Part shown: positions 1 through 7,416 of the stretch, in pieces | Layout: every line of letters begins with the position of its first letter | Numbering within the stretch: the stretch's first letter is position 1 | From: Rhodobacterales bacterium 56_14_T64 | GTDB lineage: Bacteria; Pseudomonadota; Alphaproteobacteria; Rhodobacterales; Rhodobacteraceae | Direction: 5' to 3' | Length of the DNA stretch: 40,183 nt | Assembly (NCBI GenBank): GCA_002162795.1 | Contig: MAAY01000070.1 | Location: forward strand, 1-40,183 | Made by a program: the position numbers and the translations under genes | The notes under the pieces: generated by a model | The model's input: only the letters and a program-made list of their open reading frames with translations | Database searches by the model: none | Told to the model about the DNA's origin: nothing

Positions 1-275
1 GCCCCGGCACCGCCAAGGGGGTGATTTTCCTGACGCTCGAGGATGAAACCGGCATCGTCAACATCATCGTCTGGCGCAAAGTCTACGAGACATTCCGCCG
101 TGCGGTGATCGCAGGGCGGTTGTTGCGGGTGACCGGCCGATTGCAACGGGCACACTCTGTCAGCCATGTGATCGCCGAACAGATCGAGGATATCTCGCCG
201 ATGCTGGACCTGTTGCTGACCGAACAGGGACGCCAGGACGAAGACGCCTTTGCGCCGCTGGCAGATCTGGGGTAA
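1..275 (+). CDS. dnaE2: Error-prone DNA polymerase DnaE2/ImuC, C-terminal end (partial)
   Basis: Only the last ~90 residues are present; the gene runs off the left edge and is read in frame from base 3 to the TAA at 273-275. The fragment PGTAKGVIFLTLEDETG followed by a VNIIVW strand is the C-terminal OB-fold of the DnaE-type alpha subunits, and its form fits the error-prone DnaE2 (ImuC) branch better than the replicative DnaE. DnaE2 works with ImuA and ImuB in SOS-induced translesion synthesis in many alphaproteobacteria. The upstream partners and any LexA box lie outside the window. A replicative DnaE tail is the main alternative. Confidence 0.8.
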   Translation, partial: PGTAKGVIFLTLEDETGIVNIIVWRKVYETFRRAVIAGRLLRVTGRLQRAHSVSHVIAEQIEDISPMLDLLLTEQGRQDEDAFAPLADLG

Positions 276-321
276 CCTGCGCCGAACCGCCCGGCATACC
301 CGCCACCAGAGGCTTACGAGC

Positions 322-834
322 ATGACTTTGCAACGTCCCCTTCTCCTGGCTGCCCTGCTGCTGGGCAGTCTGAGCGCCTGCATTCCGCCGGACGCCAACC
401 GCGAGGTTGTCACCCGTGCCGAACGGGATGCACCTCCGGGGGCAGCGCCAGACACTTGCTGGGGCAAATACGTAACCCCGGCCATCATTGAAACCGTCAC
501 CCATCAGGTGATGCTGCAACCCGCCGAGGTGCTGGCTGATGGCACCGTCACCCAGCCAGCAGTGTTCAAAACCGAAACCCGTCAGGACATCGTCCGGCCG
601 CGCCACAAAACCTGGTTCGAGACCCCCTGTGACAGTGACCTGACCCCAGAATTTATCGCTTCGGTGCAGCGGGCGCTCGCGGCCCGTGGCCTGTATCGCG
701 GCTCTGCCAATGGTGAAATGGACCGCGCCACCCAGACTGCAGTGCGCCACTATCAAAAGCCTCAGGGGCTCGACAGCGGCCTTTTGTCACTGGCGGCGGC
801 CCGGCAACTGGGTCTTGTTGCAATTGAAGACTGA
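322..834 (+). CDS. Peptidoglycan-binding-like lipoprotein
   Basis: A 170-residue protein. The N-terminus is a short basic-hydrophobic signal ending in the lipobox LSAC (Cys at about residue 20), so lipid attachment and envelope location are expected. The C-terminal third, from about residue 105 (DLTPEFIASVQRAL, then GLYRGSANGEMDRATQTAV), reads like a peptidoglycan_binding_1 repeat, which usually tethers proteins to the cell wall. The middle part has no motif I recognise. The start at 322 was chosen because the signal sequence begins there and an AGAGG motif lies just upstream; a longer reading from 250 would overlap dnaE2 and bury the signal. It follows dnaE2 on the same strand by 46 nt. Confidence 0.75.
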   Translation: MTLQRPLLLAALLLGSLSACIPPDANREVVTRAERDAPPGAAPDTCWGKYVTPAIIETVTHQVMLQPAEVLADGTVTQPAVFKTETRQDIVRPRHKTWFETPCDSDLTPEFIASVQRALAARGLYRGSANGEMDRATQTAVRHYQKPQGLDSGLLSLAAARQLGLVAIED

Positions 835-901
835 TCAGCACTCGGAAAGTGTACTTATTTCGTCAGGGGCCCACGCTGCTGACACGGACTGGAGACGAGG
901 A

Positions 902-1570
902 ATGCCACGCGACCATCTGCCACAAACCGGTTTCCTCTCGGGGATCTCTGAGGGATTGAAACAAATGCTGGAGAGCCAGGCCACCGAGGTCCGGCTGGCT
1001 CCGGGCGAGGTCTTGTTCGAACAAGGAGACGCAGGTGATGCGCTGTTTGCCATCACCGGTGGGGCGCTGGAATTCTCGATCCTGTCTGCTGCCGGGCGCA
1101 AGCTGTCGCTCGACATCATGCGAACCGGGGCTGTGTTTGGCGAGATCGCCCTGTTTGATCCCGGCGAACGCACCGCAACCGCCACCGCGATGGAACCCAG
1201 CCGGGTGCTGCGATTGCGCAATCGCGATGTACTGGCACAGATCCTGCGCCACCCCGAACTGGCTGGAGATCTGTTGCGGCTGGCCGGTCACCGCATGCGC
1301 TGGATGGGCAATCAATTTAACGAGCAGGTCTTTCTGGCGATGCCCGTCCGGCTGGCGCGAAAACTGTTGCACCTGACCCCGGAAACCGGCGACGGCAAGT
1401 TGTCGCTCTCGCAATCAGAATTGGCCGAGTTCATCGGCGCCACCCGCGAGGCTGTGTCCAAAACTCTGGCCGCCTGGAAACGTGGTGGCGTGATCGAAAT
1501 CAATCGAGGTGGGGTGGTTATTCTCGATCGCGTCGCTTTACAAGGATTGGCCGAGCCCGAGCTGATCTGA
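902..1570 (+). CDS. Crp/Fnr-family transcriptional regulator
   Basis: A 222-residue Crp/Fnr-type regulator. Residues ~20-115 form the cyclic-nucleotide-binding beta-roll, with the phosphate-cassette-like run FGEIALF (79-85) and an Arg-Thr pair at 90-91, which is compatible with cNMP binding. Residues ~145-215 are the winged helix-turn-helix. The recognition helix, TREAVSKTLAAW (181-192), carries Arg182-Glu183 and Lys187, aligning with the R-E-x-V-x-R pattern with which E. coli CRP reads TGTGA. There is no Fnr-type cysteine cluster. The start at 902 follows a GGAGACGAGGA ribosome site; a longer reading from 686 would overlap the lipoprotein gene. A consensus CRP-like operator lies about 195 bp downstream (1765-1780), a plausible target. 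The in vivo ligand cannot be read from sequence. Confidence 0.88.
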   Translation: MPRDHLPQTGFLSGISEGLKQMLESQATEVRLAPGEVLFEQGDAGDALFAITGGALEFSILSAAGRKLSLDIMRTGAVFGEIALFDPGERTATATAMEPSRVLRLRNRDVLAQILRHPELAGDLLRLAGHRMRWMGNQFNEQVFLAMPVRLARKLLHLTPETGDGKLSLSQSELAEFIGATREAVSKTLAAWKRGGVIEINRGGVVILDRVALQGLAEPELI

Positions 1571-1662
1571 CTTTGTGGGCGGTGGCGATAAACCTGAACC
1601 TGCTCCTCTTTACACAAACAGATCTGACCAAACTGCTAAAAAATGGCCCACCCGATAGGCCC

Positions 1663-1698
1663 GGCCGCGTATGAACTTCCCCGCGGGAAGGCGCGGCC
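1663..1698 (+). terminator. Nested hairpin after the Crp/Fnr gene, possible terminator
   Basis: GGCCGCG (1663-1669) pairs with CGCGGCC (1692-1698), enclosing an inner stem CTTCCC (1676-1681) / GGGAAG (1685-1690) with a 3-nt loop. The tail is CTTTCC rather than a clean T-run, so intrinsic termination is only possible. It starts about 93 nt after the regulator's stop codon. Confidence 0.45.
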
Positions 1699-1764
1699 CT
1701 TTCCATTCAACTGTGGACCAACACCCTAATACTAACGCATAAATTTTTGAGAATTTCAGGTTCT

Positions 1765-1780
1765 TGTGAACTGGTTCACA
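1765..1780. promoter_or_regulatory. CRP-type operator (TGTGA-N6-TCACA)
   Basis: The sequence TGTGAACTGGTTCACA is an exact 7-bp dyad, TGTGAAC/GTTCACA, around a TG centre, and matches the classical CRP consensus TGTGA-N6-TCACA. Weaker dyad symmetry (GTTC ... GAAC) extends outward. It lies in a non-coding interval just downstream of a gene for a Crp/Fnr regulator with a CRP-like recognition helix. The promoter it would control is not obvious; a transcript running rightward to the hairpin at 1861 is the best guess. Confidence 0.6.
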
Positions 1781-1789
1781 GAACTCAAC

Positions 1790-1894
1790 GCAACAACAGT
1801 GCACGGTGCAGACAAGGCCGGTCATGCCAGTTCCATCCCATTGACCTGCCCCTCCCTAGAAGAGCCATGCGCCCCTCGGCACATGGCTCTTTTT
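1790..1894 (+). ncRNA. Candidate small RNA ending in a terminator
   Basis: This is an inference from position only. A possible transcript begins somewhere after the CRP-like operator and ends at the hairpin with a T-run at 1861-1894. It carries a C-rich stretch (CCTGCCCCTCCCT, ~1846-1858) that could pair with purine-rich ribosome binding sites, a trait of several alphaproteobacterial small RNAs. I could not place a confident -10/-35 pair, so the 5' end is arbitrary. Confidence 0.3.
1861..1894 (+). terminator. Intrinsic terminator
   Basis: AGAGCCATG (1861-1869) pairs with CATGGCTCT (1882-1890), and the stem runs straight into a T-run. The orientation ends a rightward transcript, but no protein gene precedes it within 290 nt, which is the main argument for a small RNA here. 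Confidence 0.7.
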
Positions 1895-1910
1895 CTTTGC
1901 CCAAAACACA

Positions 1911-1939
1911 AAAAGGCCGGGCGATAGGCCCGGCCTTTT
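1911..1939. terminator. Bidirectional intrinsic terminator after degP
   Basis: AAAAGGCCGGGC (1911-1922) and GCCCGGCCTTTT (1928-1939) form a perfect 12-bp stem with a 5-nt loop, with A and T runs on either side. It lies 22 nt beyond the degP stop and can end transcription from both strands. Confidence 0.9.
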
Positions 1940-1961
1940 AAATTATGCAAAATGGGCTGGC

Positions 1962-3506
1962 TTACTCGCCCAGGTTCAGCGCCACAAACCGCGGCTGGCC
2001 ATTGCGACGGACCAACAGCAACAGCGACTTGCGCCCGGCCTCTTTGGCCTCTGCGATGCGATCCTCCAGATCACCAAGGGCTGAAACTTTCTGCTGTCCC
2101 GCTTCGGTGATGATATCGCCACCCCGCAGGCCTTTCTCCCAGGCTTCCGAGGTTTCATCTACCGACAGGATCACCACGCCGTCCGACCCTTCAGGGGCGT
2201 TCAATTCACTTCGCATCTCTTCGGTCAGCGTGCCAATGGTCAGACCCAACAGCTCCTTCTCGGCTGTTTCAGGAACCGCGTCATCCTCTGCTGGTGCCGC
2301 CTCGGCAGTACGTTCGGCATCTTCACGCCGTCCCAGAGTGACCAACAGCGTCTCGGTGCCTTCTTCGCGGTGCACCACAACGCGCACAGCCTTGCCGACT
2401 TCGGTGGCGCCAACCTGACGGACCAAGGCACGGGTGTCTTCCACTTCGACACCGTCAAAGGTCAGGATCACGTCGCCCGCCAGCATGCCGGCGTCCTTAG
2501 CAGGCCCATCCGGCACATCGGTAATCAGCGCCCCAGAGGCCGTGGCAAGCCCCATGGCCTCGGCCAGGTCGTCATCCACATCCTGGATCCGCACACCCAG
2601 CCAGCCACGACGGGTTTCGCCAAACTCTTTCAGCTGATCGACAACTCTGCTGACCACATTCGATGCCATTGAGAAGCCAATGCCAATCGAGCCCCCATTG
2701 GGCGACAGGATAGCAGTGTTCACGCCGATAACTTCGCCGTCCATGTTGAACAGCGGCCCGCCCGAGTTGCCCCGGTTGATCGCCGCATCGGTCTGGATGT
2801 AATCGTCATACGAGCCGCTCAACTCGCGGCCACGTGCGGACACGATCCCAGCCGAGACAGAGAACCCCTGCCCCAGAGGGTTACCCATGGCCACCACCCA
2901 GTCACCAACCAACGCCGTGTCACTGTCCCCAAAGGTCACAAACGACAGCGGCATCTCGGTCTCGACCTTGAGCAGCGCAATATCGGTTTTCTCATCCGTA
3001 CCAACCAGTGTGGCCGGCAACAGCTCCATGGGCTGGCCTTCACCGGGGAAAAACTCGATCTCAATCTCGTCGGCACCGGCGATCACGTGGTTGTTGGTGA
3101 CGATATAGCCATCCTCGGAAATCACAAAACCCGAACCCAGCGCCGAAGACCGGCGTGGTCTGCTGTTTTCACCATTGCTACCATTGCCGTTCTCATCTCC
3201 CTCACCATTGCGGTCCTGAAACTCGCGAAAGAAATCTTCGAACGGAGAGCCTTCGGGCACGACGCCCTGCGGACCACCTGTCCGGCCCTCAATCACAGTG
3301 GTTGTGGTGATATTAACCACCGCCGGGCTGATCTGCTGGGCCAGCGGGGCAAGGCTCTCGGGGCGTGCCTGCGCCAGCACTGCCTGTACCAGAACCATCA
3401 CGGTGGTCACCAACGCCAACCACATCAACCGAGGCCCAACGGCCATCTTGTCCTGGCTGATTGAAATTGCTTTTGCCTGAGGCTGCACGGATCTACTCCT
3501 TGTCAT
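1962..3506 (-). CDS. degP: Do-family periplasmic serine protease DegP/HtrA
   Basis: A 514-residue Do-type protease/chaperone of the periplasm that degrades or refolds damaged envelope proteins. A hydrophobic segment at ~27-46 is the signal or anchor. The chymotrypsin-like domain has the full triad: His140 in TNNHV, Asp175 in TDIALLK and Ser248 in GNSGGPLF. Two PDZ domains follow (~295-385 and ~425-505). The start at 3506 has a strong GGAGGAGGAG ribosome site. The segment after the signal (residues ~75-120) is acidic and rich in Gly, Asn and Glu, as in other alphaproteobacterial Do proteins. The gene lies downstream of hflK-hflC-DUF2065 on the same strand, separated by 221 bp containing a 23-bp dyad that may be its operator, so it probably has its own promoter. 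Confidence 0.95.
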   Translation of the reverse strand: MTRSRSVQPQAKAISISQDKMAVGPRLMWLALVTTVMVLVQAVLAQARPESLAPLAQQISPAVVNITTTTVIEGRTGGPQGVVPEGSPFEDFFREFQDRNGEGDENGNGSNGENSRPRRSSALGSGFVISEDGYIVTNNHVIAGADEIEIEFFPGEGQPMELLPATLVGTDEKTDIALLKVETEMPLSFVTFGDSDTALVGDWVVAMGNPLGQGFSVSAGIVSARGRELSGSYDDYIQTDAAINRGNSGGPLFNMDGEVIGVNTAILSPNGGSIGIGFSMASNVVSRVVDQLKEFGETRRGWLGVRIQDVDDDLAEAMGLATASGALITDVPDGPAKDAGMLAGDVILTFDGVEVEDTRALVRQVGATEVGKAVRVVVHREEGTETLLVTLGRREDAERTAEAAPAEDDAVPETAEKELLGLTIGTLTEEMRSELNAPEGSDGVVILSVDETSEAWEKGLRGGDIITEAGQQKVSALGDLEDRIAEAKEAGRKSLLLLVRRNGQPRFVALNLGE

Positions 3507-3527
3507 TGTTCTCCTCCTCCCGCGCGT

Positions 3528-3550
3528 CGAAACACTGGTCCAGCGTTTCG
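3528..3550. promoter_or_regulatory. 23-bp dyad upstream of degP
   Basis: The arms CGAAAC (3528-3533) and GTTTCG (3545-3550) flank an inner CTGG (3535-3538) / CCAG (3540-3543). The only asymmetric positions are the centre and one symmetric pair. It lies 21-44 nt upstream of the degP ATG, partly in what should be the leader, and looks like a dimeric-regulator operator. The regulator is unknown. Confidence 0.5.
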
Positions 3551-3727
3551 GCCCGGGGAGGCATAGGCAACAATGTAGTCACTTCCGCGCTTGCCGCAAT
3601 AAATGTTGCACACTTTCAAATTGAAGTGACCGAAGTTTATGCCCTGCATCCTCAATCTCGTCGCAGGATGCGCTAAAATCCGCCCATGGAGTGTTTTCGG
3701 CGGACGCGTTGTCGGGTCGTGTGAGGT

Positions 3728-3922
3728 TTACACCCCGAAATGATGTGCAATCCACACCAAGATCAGCCCCAGCACCATCGCCATGGCGCCCACCTGCCGA
3801 CGCTCTTGCAGACCCAGCTGCCGCATCATCTGCAACAGCCGCTCAACGAGCGAAGGGGCCAGCACATAGGCCAGCCCCTCTACTATAAACACCAGCCCAA
3901 GGGCCAGAAAGATCATCGCCAT
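3728..3922 (-). CDS. DUF2065 family small membrane protein
   Basis: A 64-residue protein with two hydrophobic helices (about 2-22 and 44-62) separated by an amphipathic, Arg- and Gln-containing loop. Length, layout and position match DUF2065 proteins, which commonly follow hflC in proteobacteria. Its ATG overlaps the hflC stop in an ATGA, so translation is probably coupled and it may act with the HflKC membrane complex; no biochemical role is known to me. Confidence 0.85.
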   Translation of the reverse strand: MAMIFLALGLVFIVEGLAYVLAPSLVERLLQMMRQLGLQERRQVGAMAMVLGLILVWIAHHFGV

Positions 3923-4800
3923 CAGTTGTTGGAGGCGCCGGTCGAAGACTTCAGATAATTGAAGAACTCCGAGTCAGGTGACAGCACCATCGAGGAATTG
4001 CCTGCCAGCATCGACGCGCGGTACGCGGCCAATGTCCGATAGAACTCAAAGAACTCGACGTCCTTGCCATAAGCTTCGGCAAAGATCGCGTTGCGTCGGG
4101 CATCTGCCTCACCGCGAATGATCTCAGCTTCACGTTCAGCCTCGGACACCAGTTCGACCTGAGTACGATCTGCCTGCGCAGTAATCCGCTGCGCGGCTTC
4201 GTTACCACGGGCGATTTCATCTGCGGCTTCACGTTCCCGCTCAGCCCTCATCCGGGCAAAAGTCGCTTCCAAGTTAGCCTGCGGCAGGTCGGTCCGCTTT
4301 AGGCGCACATCGATCACTTCCAGACCCAAAGAGCGGGCCTGCGTAATCGCGCTATTGCGGATCCGCAGCATCAAAACAGCCCGATCTGACGACAGGATGT
4401 CATTGGAGCTGACCGAACCCAGAACCTCACGGATTTCAGCCCGCAGGATCGAATCAAGTCGATTTTCTGCAGTGGCGATACCACCAGCACCAACCGCCTG
4501 GCGGAACTGACGGATATTGGCAATGCGATAGCGGGCAAAGGCGTCGACCACTAGGCGGCGATCATCCAGCGGAGTGATCTCCAGAGGTCCGACTTCACGG
4601 CTCAGGATGCGGTCGTCATAAGTCACCACTTCTTGGATCAGCGGGATCTTAAACGCCAATCCTGGCTCTTCCTTGACCGCAACAACCCGACCAAATTGCA
4701 AAACCAGCGCCTTTTCACGCTCGTCTACGATGAACATTGCCGACAGAGCTGCAACGACGGCAAGCACTACCAGGGGCAGGAGAAATGTAGTTTTCCGCAT
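3922..4800 (-). CDS. hflC: HflC, SPFH-domain modulator of FtsH
   Basis: A 292-residue band-7/SPFH protein. One N-terminal membrane helix (~6-23) precedes the SPFH domain (~25-190) and a long charged helical region rich in Arg, Glu and Ala (AEREREAADEI and following). HflC and HflK form a large cage on the periplasmic face of the inner membrane that surrounds the AAA+ protease FtsH and limits its access to substrates. The gene overlaps hflK upstream and DUF2065 downstream through ATGA junctions, so all three are probably one translationally coupled unit. Confidence 0.95.
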   Translation of the reverse strand: MRKTTFLLPLVVLAVVAALSAMFIVDEREKALVLQFGRVVAVKEEPGLAFKIPLIQEVVTYDDRILSREVGPLEITPLDDRRLVVDAFARYRIANIRQFRQAVGAGGIATAENRLDSILRAEIREVLGSVSSNDILSSDRAVLMLRIRNSAITQARSLGLEVIDVRLKRTDLPQANLEATFARMRAEREREAADEIARGNEAAQRITAQADRTQVELVSEAEREAEIIRGEADARRNAIFAEAYGKDVEFFEFYRTLAAYRASMLAGNSSMVLSPDSEFFNYLKSSTGASNN

Positions 4801-5945
4801 CAGTTGCCCTCCGTCCGGCGTAATTCGTTCAGCGGCAGGTAAGGTACAACACCCTGACCGTTGCCACCAGTGTCATCCAGAATAACCTTGTCTACCCGGC
4901 TGAGAACCTCTTCCATGGTTTCCAGGTATAGACGCTTGCGCGTCACTTCCGGAGCCTTGGCGTATTCTTCCAGAACGGCGGTAAATCGGCTGGCTTCGCC
5001 TTCAGCTTGGTTCACCACCTGGGCACGATAACCCTCGGCTTCTTCCAAAGTCTGAGCAGATTGGCCACGAGCCCCCGCTAGCACTTGGTTCGCGTAAGCG
5101 TCGGCCTTTTTCTCAAGCCGGTCACGTTCCTGACCTGCCGATTGTACGGCGCGGAAGGCATCTTTGACGGGCTCTGGCGGATCCGCCTGGTCAAAGTTGA
5201 CCCGGATGATATTGACGCCACTGTCATAGCTATCCAACGTCGACTGGATCAGCTCTTGCAGACTGTCAGAAATGATACCACGGTCCCGGTTCAAGATAGG
5301 TGCCAGTTCAGACTGAGCGATGATTTCACGCATCGCCGATTCAGACACCGCCTGAATGGTCTGCTGTGGGTCGCGCAGGTTGAACAGGAAATTTGCCGGA
5401 TCGTTGATGTTCCAGACAACCTGAAAATCGATGTCGATGATGTTTTCATCACCGGTCAGCATCAGCCCGGCATCATTGCCGCGCGAACCTGCACCAATTG
5501 TCTCGGTTTGCTCAACCTTGACTGGGATGACCTCGGCAGTGACCAATGGCCACGGTGCAAAGTTCAGGCCCGGCTCGCCAGTGGCTGAATACTTGCCCAG
5601 AAACAGCTCAACTGACTGTTCTTCCGGCTTTACAGTGTAAAAGCTGGCCATGCCCCACAGAACCACAGCGCCAAGCACGCCCAGCCCTACAGTACCCTTG
5701 GTGAACATCGGTCCGGTGCCGCCACCGCCACGATTACCGCCCTGGCCACCGCCGCCACGTCCGCCCATCAGCACACGCAACTGCTCCTGGCCTTTTTTCA
5801 CTAACTCGTCGATCTCAGGGATCTGCGGGCCATCATCACCGGGGCGTTTACCGCCACCGTTGTTGTTGTCGCCACCATTGCCCCGGTTGCCTCCGCCACC
5901 GGAAGAGCCTCCGCCCCCCCAGGGACCACCACTATTGCCAGCCAT
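4800..5945 (-). CDS. hflK: HflK, SPFH-domain modulator of FtsH
   Basis: A 381-residue partner of HflC. The first ~80 residues are Gly- and Asn-rich, low-complexity and cytoplasmic, as is usual for HflK. A single membrane helix follows (~85-104), then the SPFH domain and a helical C-terminal part. An AGGA ribosome site lies five nt before the ATG. It is the first gene of the hflK-hflC-DUF2065 unit; the 68 bp upstream, up to the gor stop codon, hold a short CCGCCAATTGCGG dyad and probably a promoter. Confidence 0.95.
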   Translation of the reverse strand: MAGNSGGPWGGGGSSGGGGNRGNGGDNNNGGGKRPGDDGPQIPEIDELVKKGQEQLRVLMGGRGGGGQGGNRGGGGTGPMFTKGTVGLGVLGAVVLWGMASFYTVKPEEQSVELFLGKYSATGEPGLNFAPWPLVTAEVIPVKVEQTETIGAGSRGNDAGLMLTGDENIIDIDFQVVWNINDPANFLFNLRDPQQTIQAVSESAMREIIAQSELAPILNRDRGIISDSLQELIQSTLDSYDSGVNIIRVNFDQADPPEPVKDAFRAVQSAGQERDRLEKKADAYANQVLAGARGQSAQTLEEAEGYRAQVVNQAEGEASRFTAVLEEYAKAPEVTRKRLYLETMEEVLSRVDKVILDDTGGNGQGVVPYLPLNELRRTEGN

Positions 5946-6013
5946 ATCGTCCTATCCCTTACTTACCGCCAATTGCGGCGTTTGTGCTAAACTGAGGCCT
6001 AAGCAGCAGAAAT

Positions 6014-7372
6014 TCAAGCGCTGCGCACAGGTCTTTTCAGTGTCACCAATTCTTCGGACATGGTCGGATGTACCGCCACGGTCCGGTCGAAATCTTCTTT
6101 GGTGGCGCCCATCTTGACCGCGATGCCAGCCAGTTGGATCATTTCACCGGCGCCCGGAGCCACAATGTGACAGCCCAGAACCTTACGGCTGGCCTTGCTG
6201 ACCACCAATTTCATCAAAACACGTTGCGCGCGGCCTGCAAAGGACTGTTGCATCGGTTTGAAGCTGGTGGCGTAAACCTCGATCGGTTCCTGCTCGGCCG
6301 CGTCTTCCTCGCTCAGCCCCACCGTGCCCATTTCAGGTTGGGTGAAAATCGCGGTTGGGATCAGCTCGTGATCGGGTTTTGTGGGGTTGCCCTTGAACAC
6401 GGTTTCGACAAAAGCCATGCCTTCGCGGATCGCCACCGGAGTCAGATTGACCCGGTCGGTCACATCGCCAATGGCATAGATCGACGGCACAGCGGTCTGG
6501 CTGTAGTCATCCACGATAATCTGGCCCTTGCGGCCGCGCTCAACGCCCAACGCCTCAAGCCCCAGATCATCGGCATTGGGTGCCCGACCGGTGGCAAACA
6601 TCACCTGATCAAACAGCCGCTCGTCGCCGTTGGTTGCCTTGACCCAGATCTGGTCGCCCTCTTTGCGCATCTCCAGCACATTGGTACCCAGATGCACGTC
6701 GATGCCAGCCTGGCACATCTCTTCGCAAACCAGCCCGCGCGCCTCATCGTCAAAGCCACGTAGGATCTGCGCGCCACGATAAAACTGAGTGGTCTTGACG
6801 CCCAAGCCGTTCATGATGCCGGCAAATTCACTGGCGATATAGCCACCGCCAACGATCAGCATCGTCTTGGGCAGCTCGTCCAAATGAAAGATCTCGTTTG
6901 AGGTAATCGCCAGTTCGGCACCGGGAATGTCGGGTTTCACCGGGTGACCCCCGGTGGCAATCAGGATGTGCTTGGCGCTTTTGCGTGTTCCATCCGACAG
7001 CTCAACCGTATGGGCGTCGACCAGTTTGGCGCGGGCGTCGAATGTCTCAACCCCGTTGTTCTTCAGGATGTTGCGATAAATAGCTTCCAGCCGATCCAGC
7101 TCGGCATGCAGTTTGACTTTGAACTTGCCCCAGTTGAACCCACCGGGCTGGATGTCCCAGCCATAGGCCTGCGCGTCCTCAACCATGGTGGCGTATTCGC
7201 TGGCAAACACCATCAGTTTCTTGGGCACACAGCCCCGGATCACACAGGTACCGCCGTAACGGTCCTCTTCAGCCAAAGCCACTTTGGCGCCAGTTTCACC
7301 TGCCGCTACCCGTGCCGCACGGACACCGCCCGAGCCGCCTCCGATGACAAACAGATCGTAATCAAAATTCAT
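6014..7372 (-). CDS. gor: Glutathione-disulfide reductase
   Basis: A 452-residue FAD-dependent class I disulfide oxidoreductase that reduces oxidized glutathione with NADPH in the cytoplasm. The FAD-binding motif GGGSGG sits at 11-16. The redox-active pair is Cys43 and Cys48 in GGTCVIRGCVPKK, and the catalytic base is in the C-terminal AVHPTMSEE segment. A second Rossmann motif (VGGGYIASEFAG) binds the pyridine nucleotide. The length is typical for bacterial Gor. It lies 25 nt downstream of rpiA on the same strand, which suggests co-transcription with this NADPH-related sugar-phosphate enzyme. Confidence 0.95.
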   Translation of the reverse strand: MNFDYDLFVIGGGSGGVRAARVAAGETGAKVALAEEDRYGGTCVIRGCVPKKLMVFASEYATMVEDAQAYGWDIQPGGFNWGKFKVKLHAELDRLEAIYRNILKNNGVETFDARAKLVDAHTVELSDGTRKSAKHILIATGGHPVKPDIPGAELAITSNEIFHLDELPKTMLIVGGGYIASEFAGIMNGLGVKTTQFYRGAQILRGFDDEARGLVCEEMCQAGIDVHLGTNVLEMRKEGDQIWVKATNGDERLFDQVMFATGRAPNADDLGLEALGVERGRKGQIIVDDYSQTAVPSIYAIGDVTDRVNLTPVAIREGMAFVETVFKGNPTKPDHELIPTAIFTQPEMGTVGLSEEDAAEQEPIEVYATSFKPMQQSFAGRAQRVLMKLVVSKASRKVLGCHIVAPGAGEMIQLAGIAVKMGATKEDFDRTVAVHPTMSEELVTLKRPVRSA

Positions 7373-7390
7373 GGTCGTCTATCCTCAATC

Positions 7391-7416
7391 CGTCAGATCA
7401 GTCCGTCAGATCGGTG
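7391..7416. repeat. 13-bp tandem duplication across the rpiA stop
   Basis: Two units of CCGTCAGATCRGT lie head to tail with one base difference. The second unit codes for the last residues of RpiA; the first includes the stop and the bases after it. This looks like a slippage duplication at the 3' end of the gene. Confidence 0.7.

Larger units (their letters stand above)
1571..1961. other. Non-coding interval with operator and stem-loops
   Basis: This 391-bp interval separates the Crp/Fnr gene from the convergent degP gene and has no convincing protein gene. In order it holds a nested GC-rich hairpin (1663-1698), a CRP-like operator (1765-1780), a hairpin with a T-run (1861-1894) and a perfect 12-bp-stem terminator (1911-1939). 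The stretch between the operator and the 1861 hairpin could be a small RNA gene. Confidence 0.7.

Noticed and set aside
160-756. 198-codon frame antisense to the first lipoprotein gene
   Set aside because: The sense frame has a signal peptide, lipobox and binding-domain motif; the antisense frame has none.
1747-1941. 64-codon frame in the non-coding interval after the Crp/Fnr gene
   Set aside because: It runs through the operator and two terminator hairpins, and has no ribosome site or protein-like composition.
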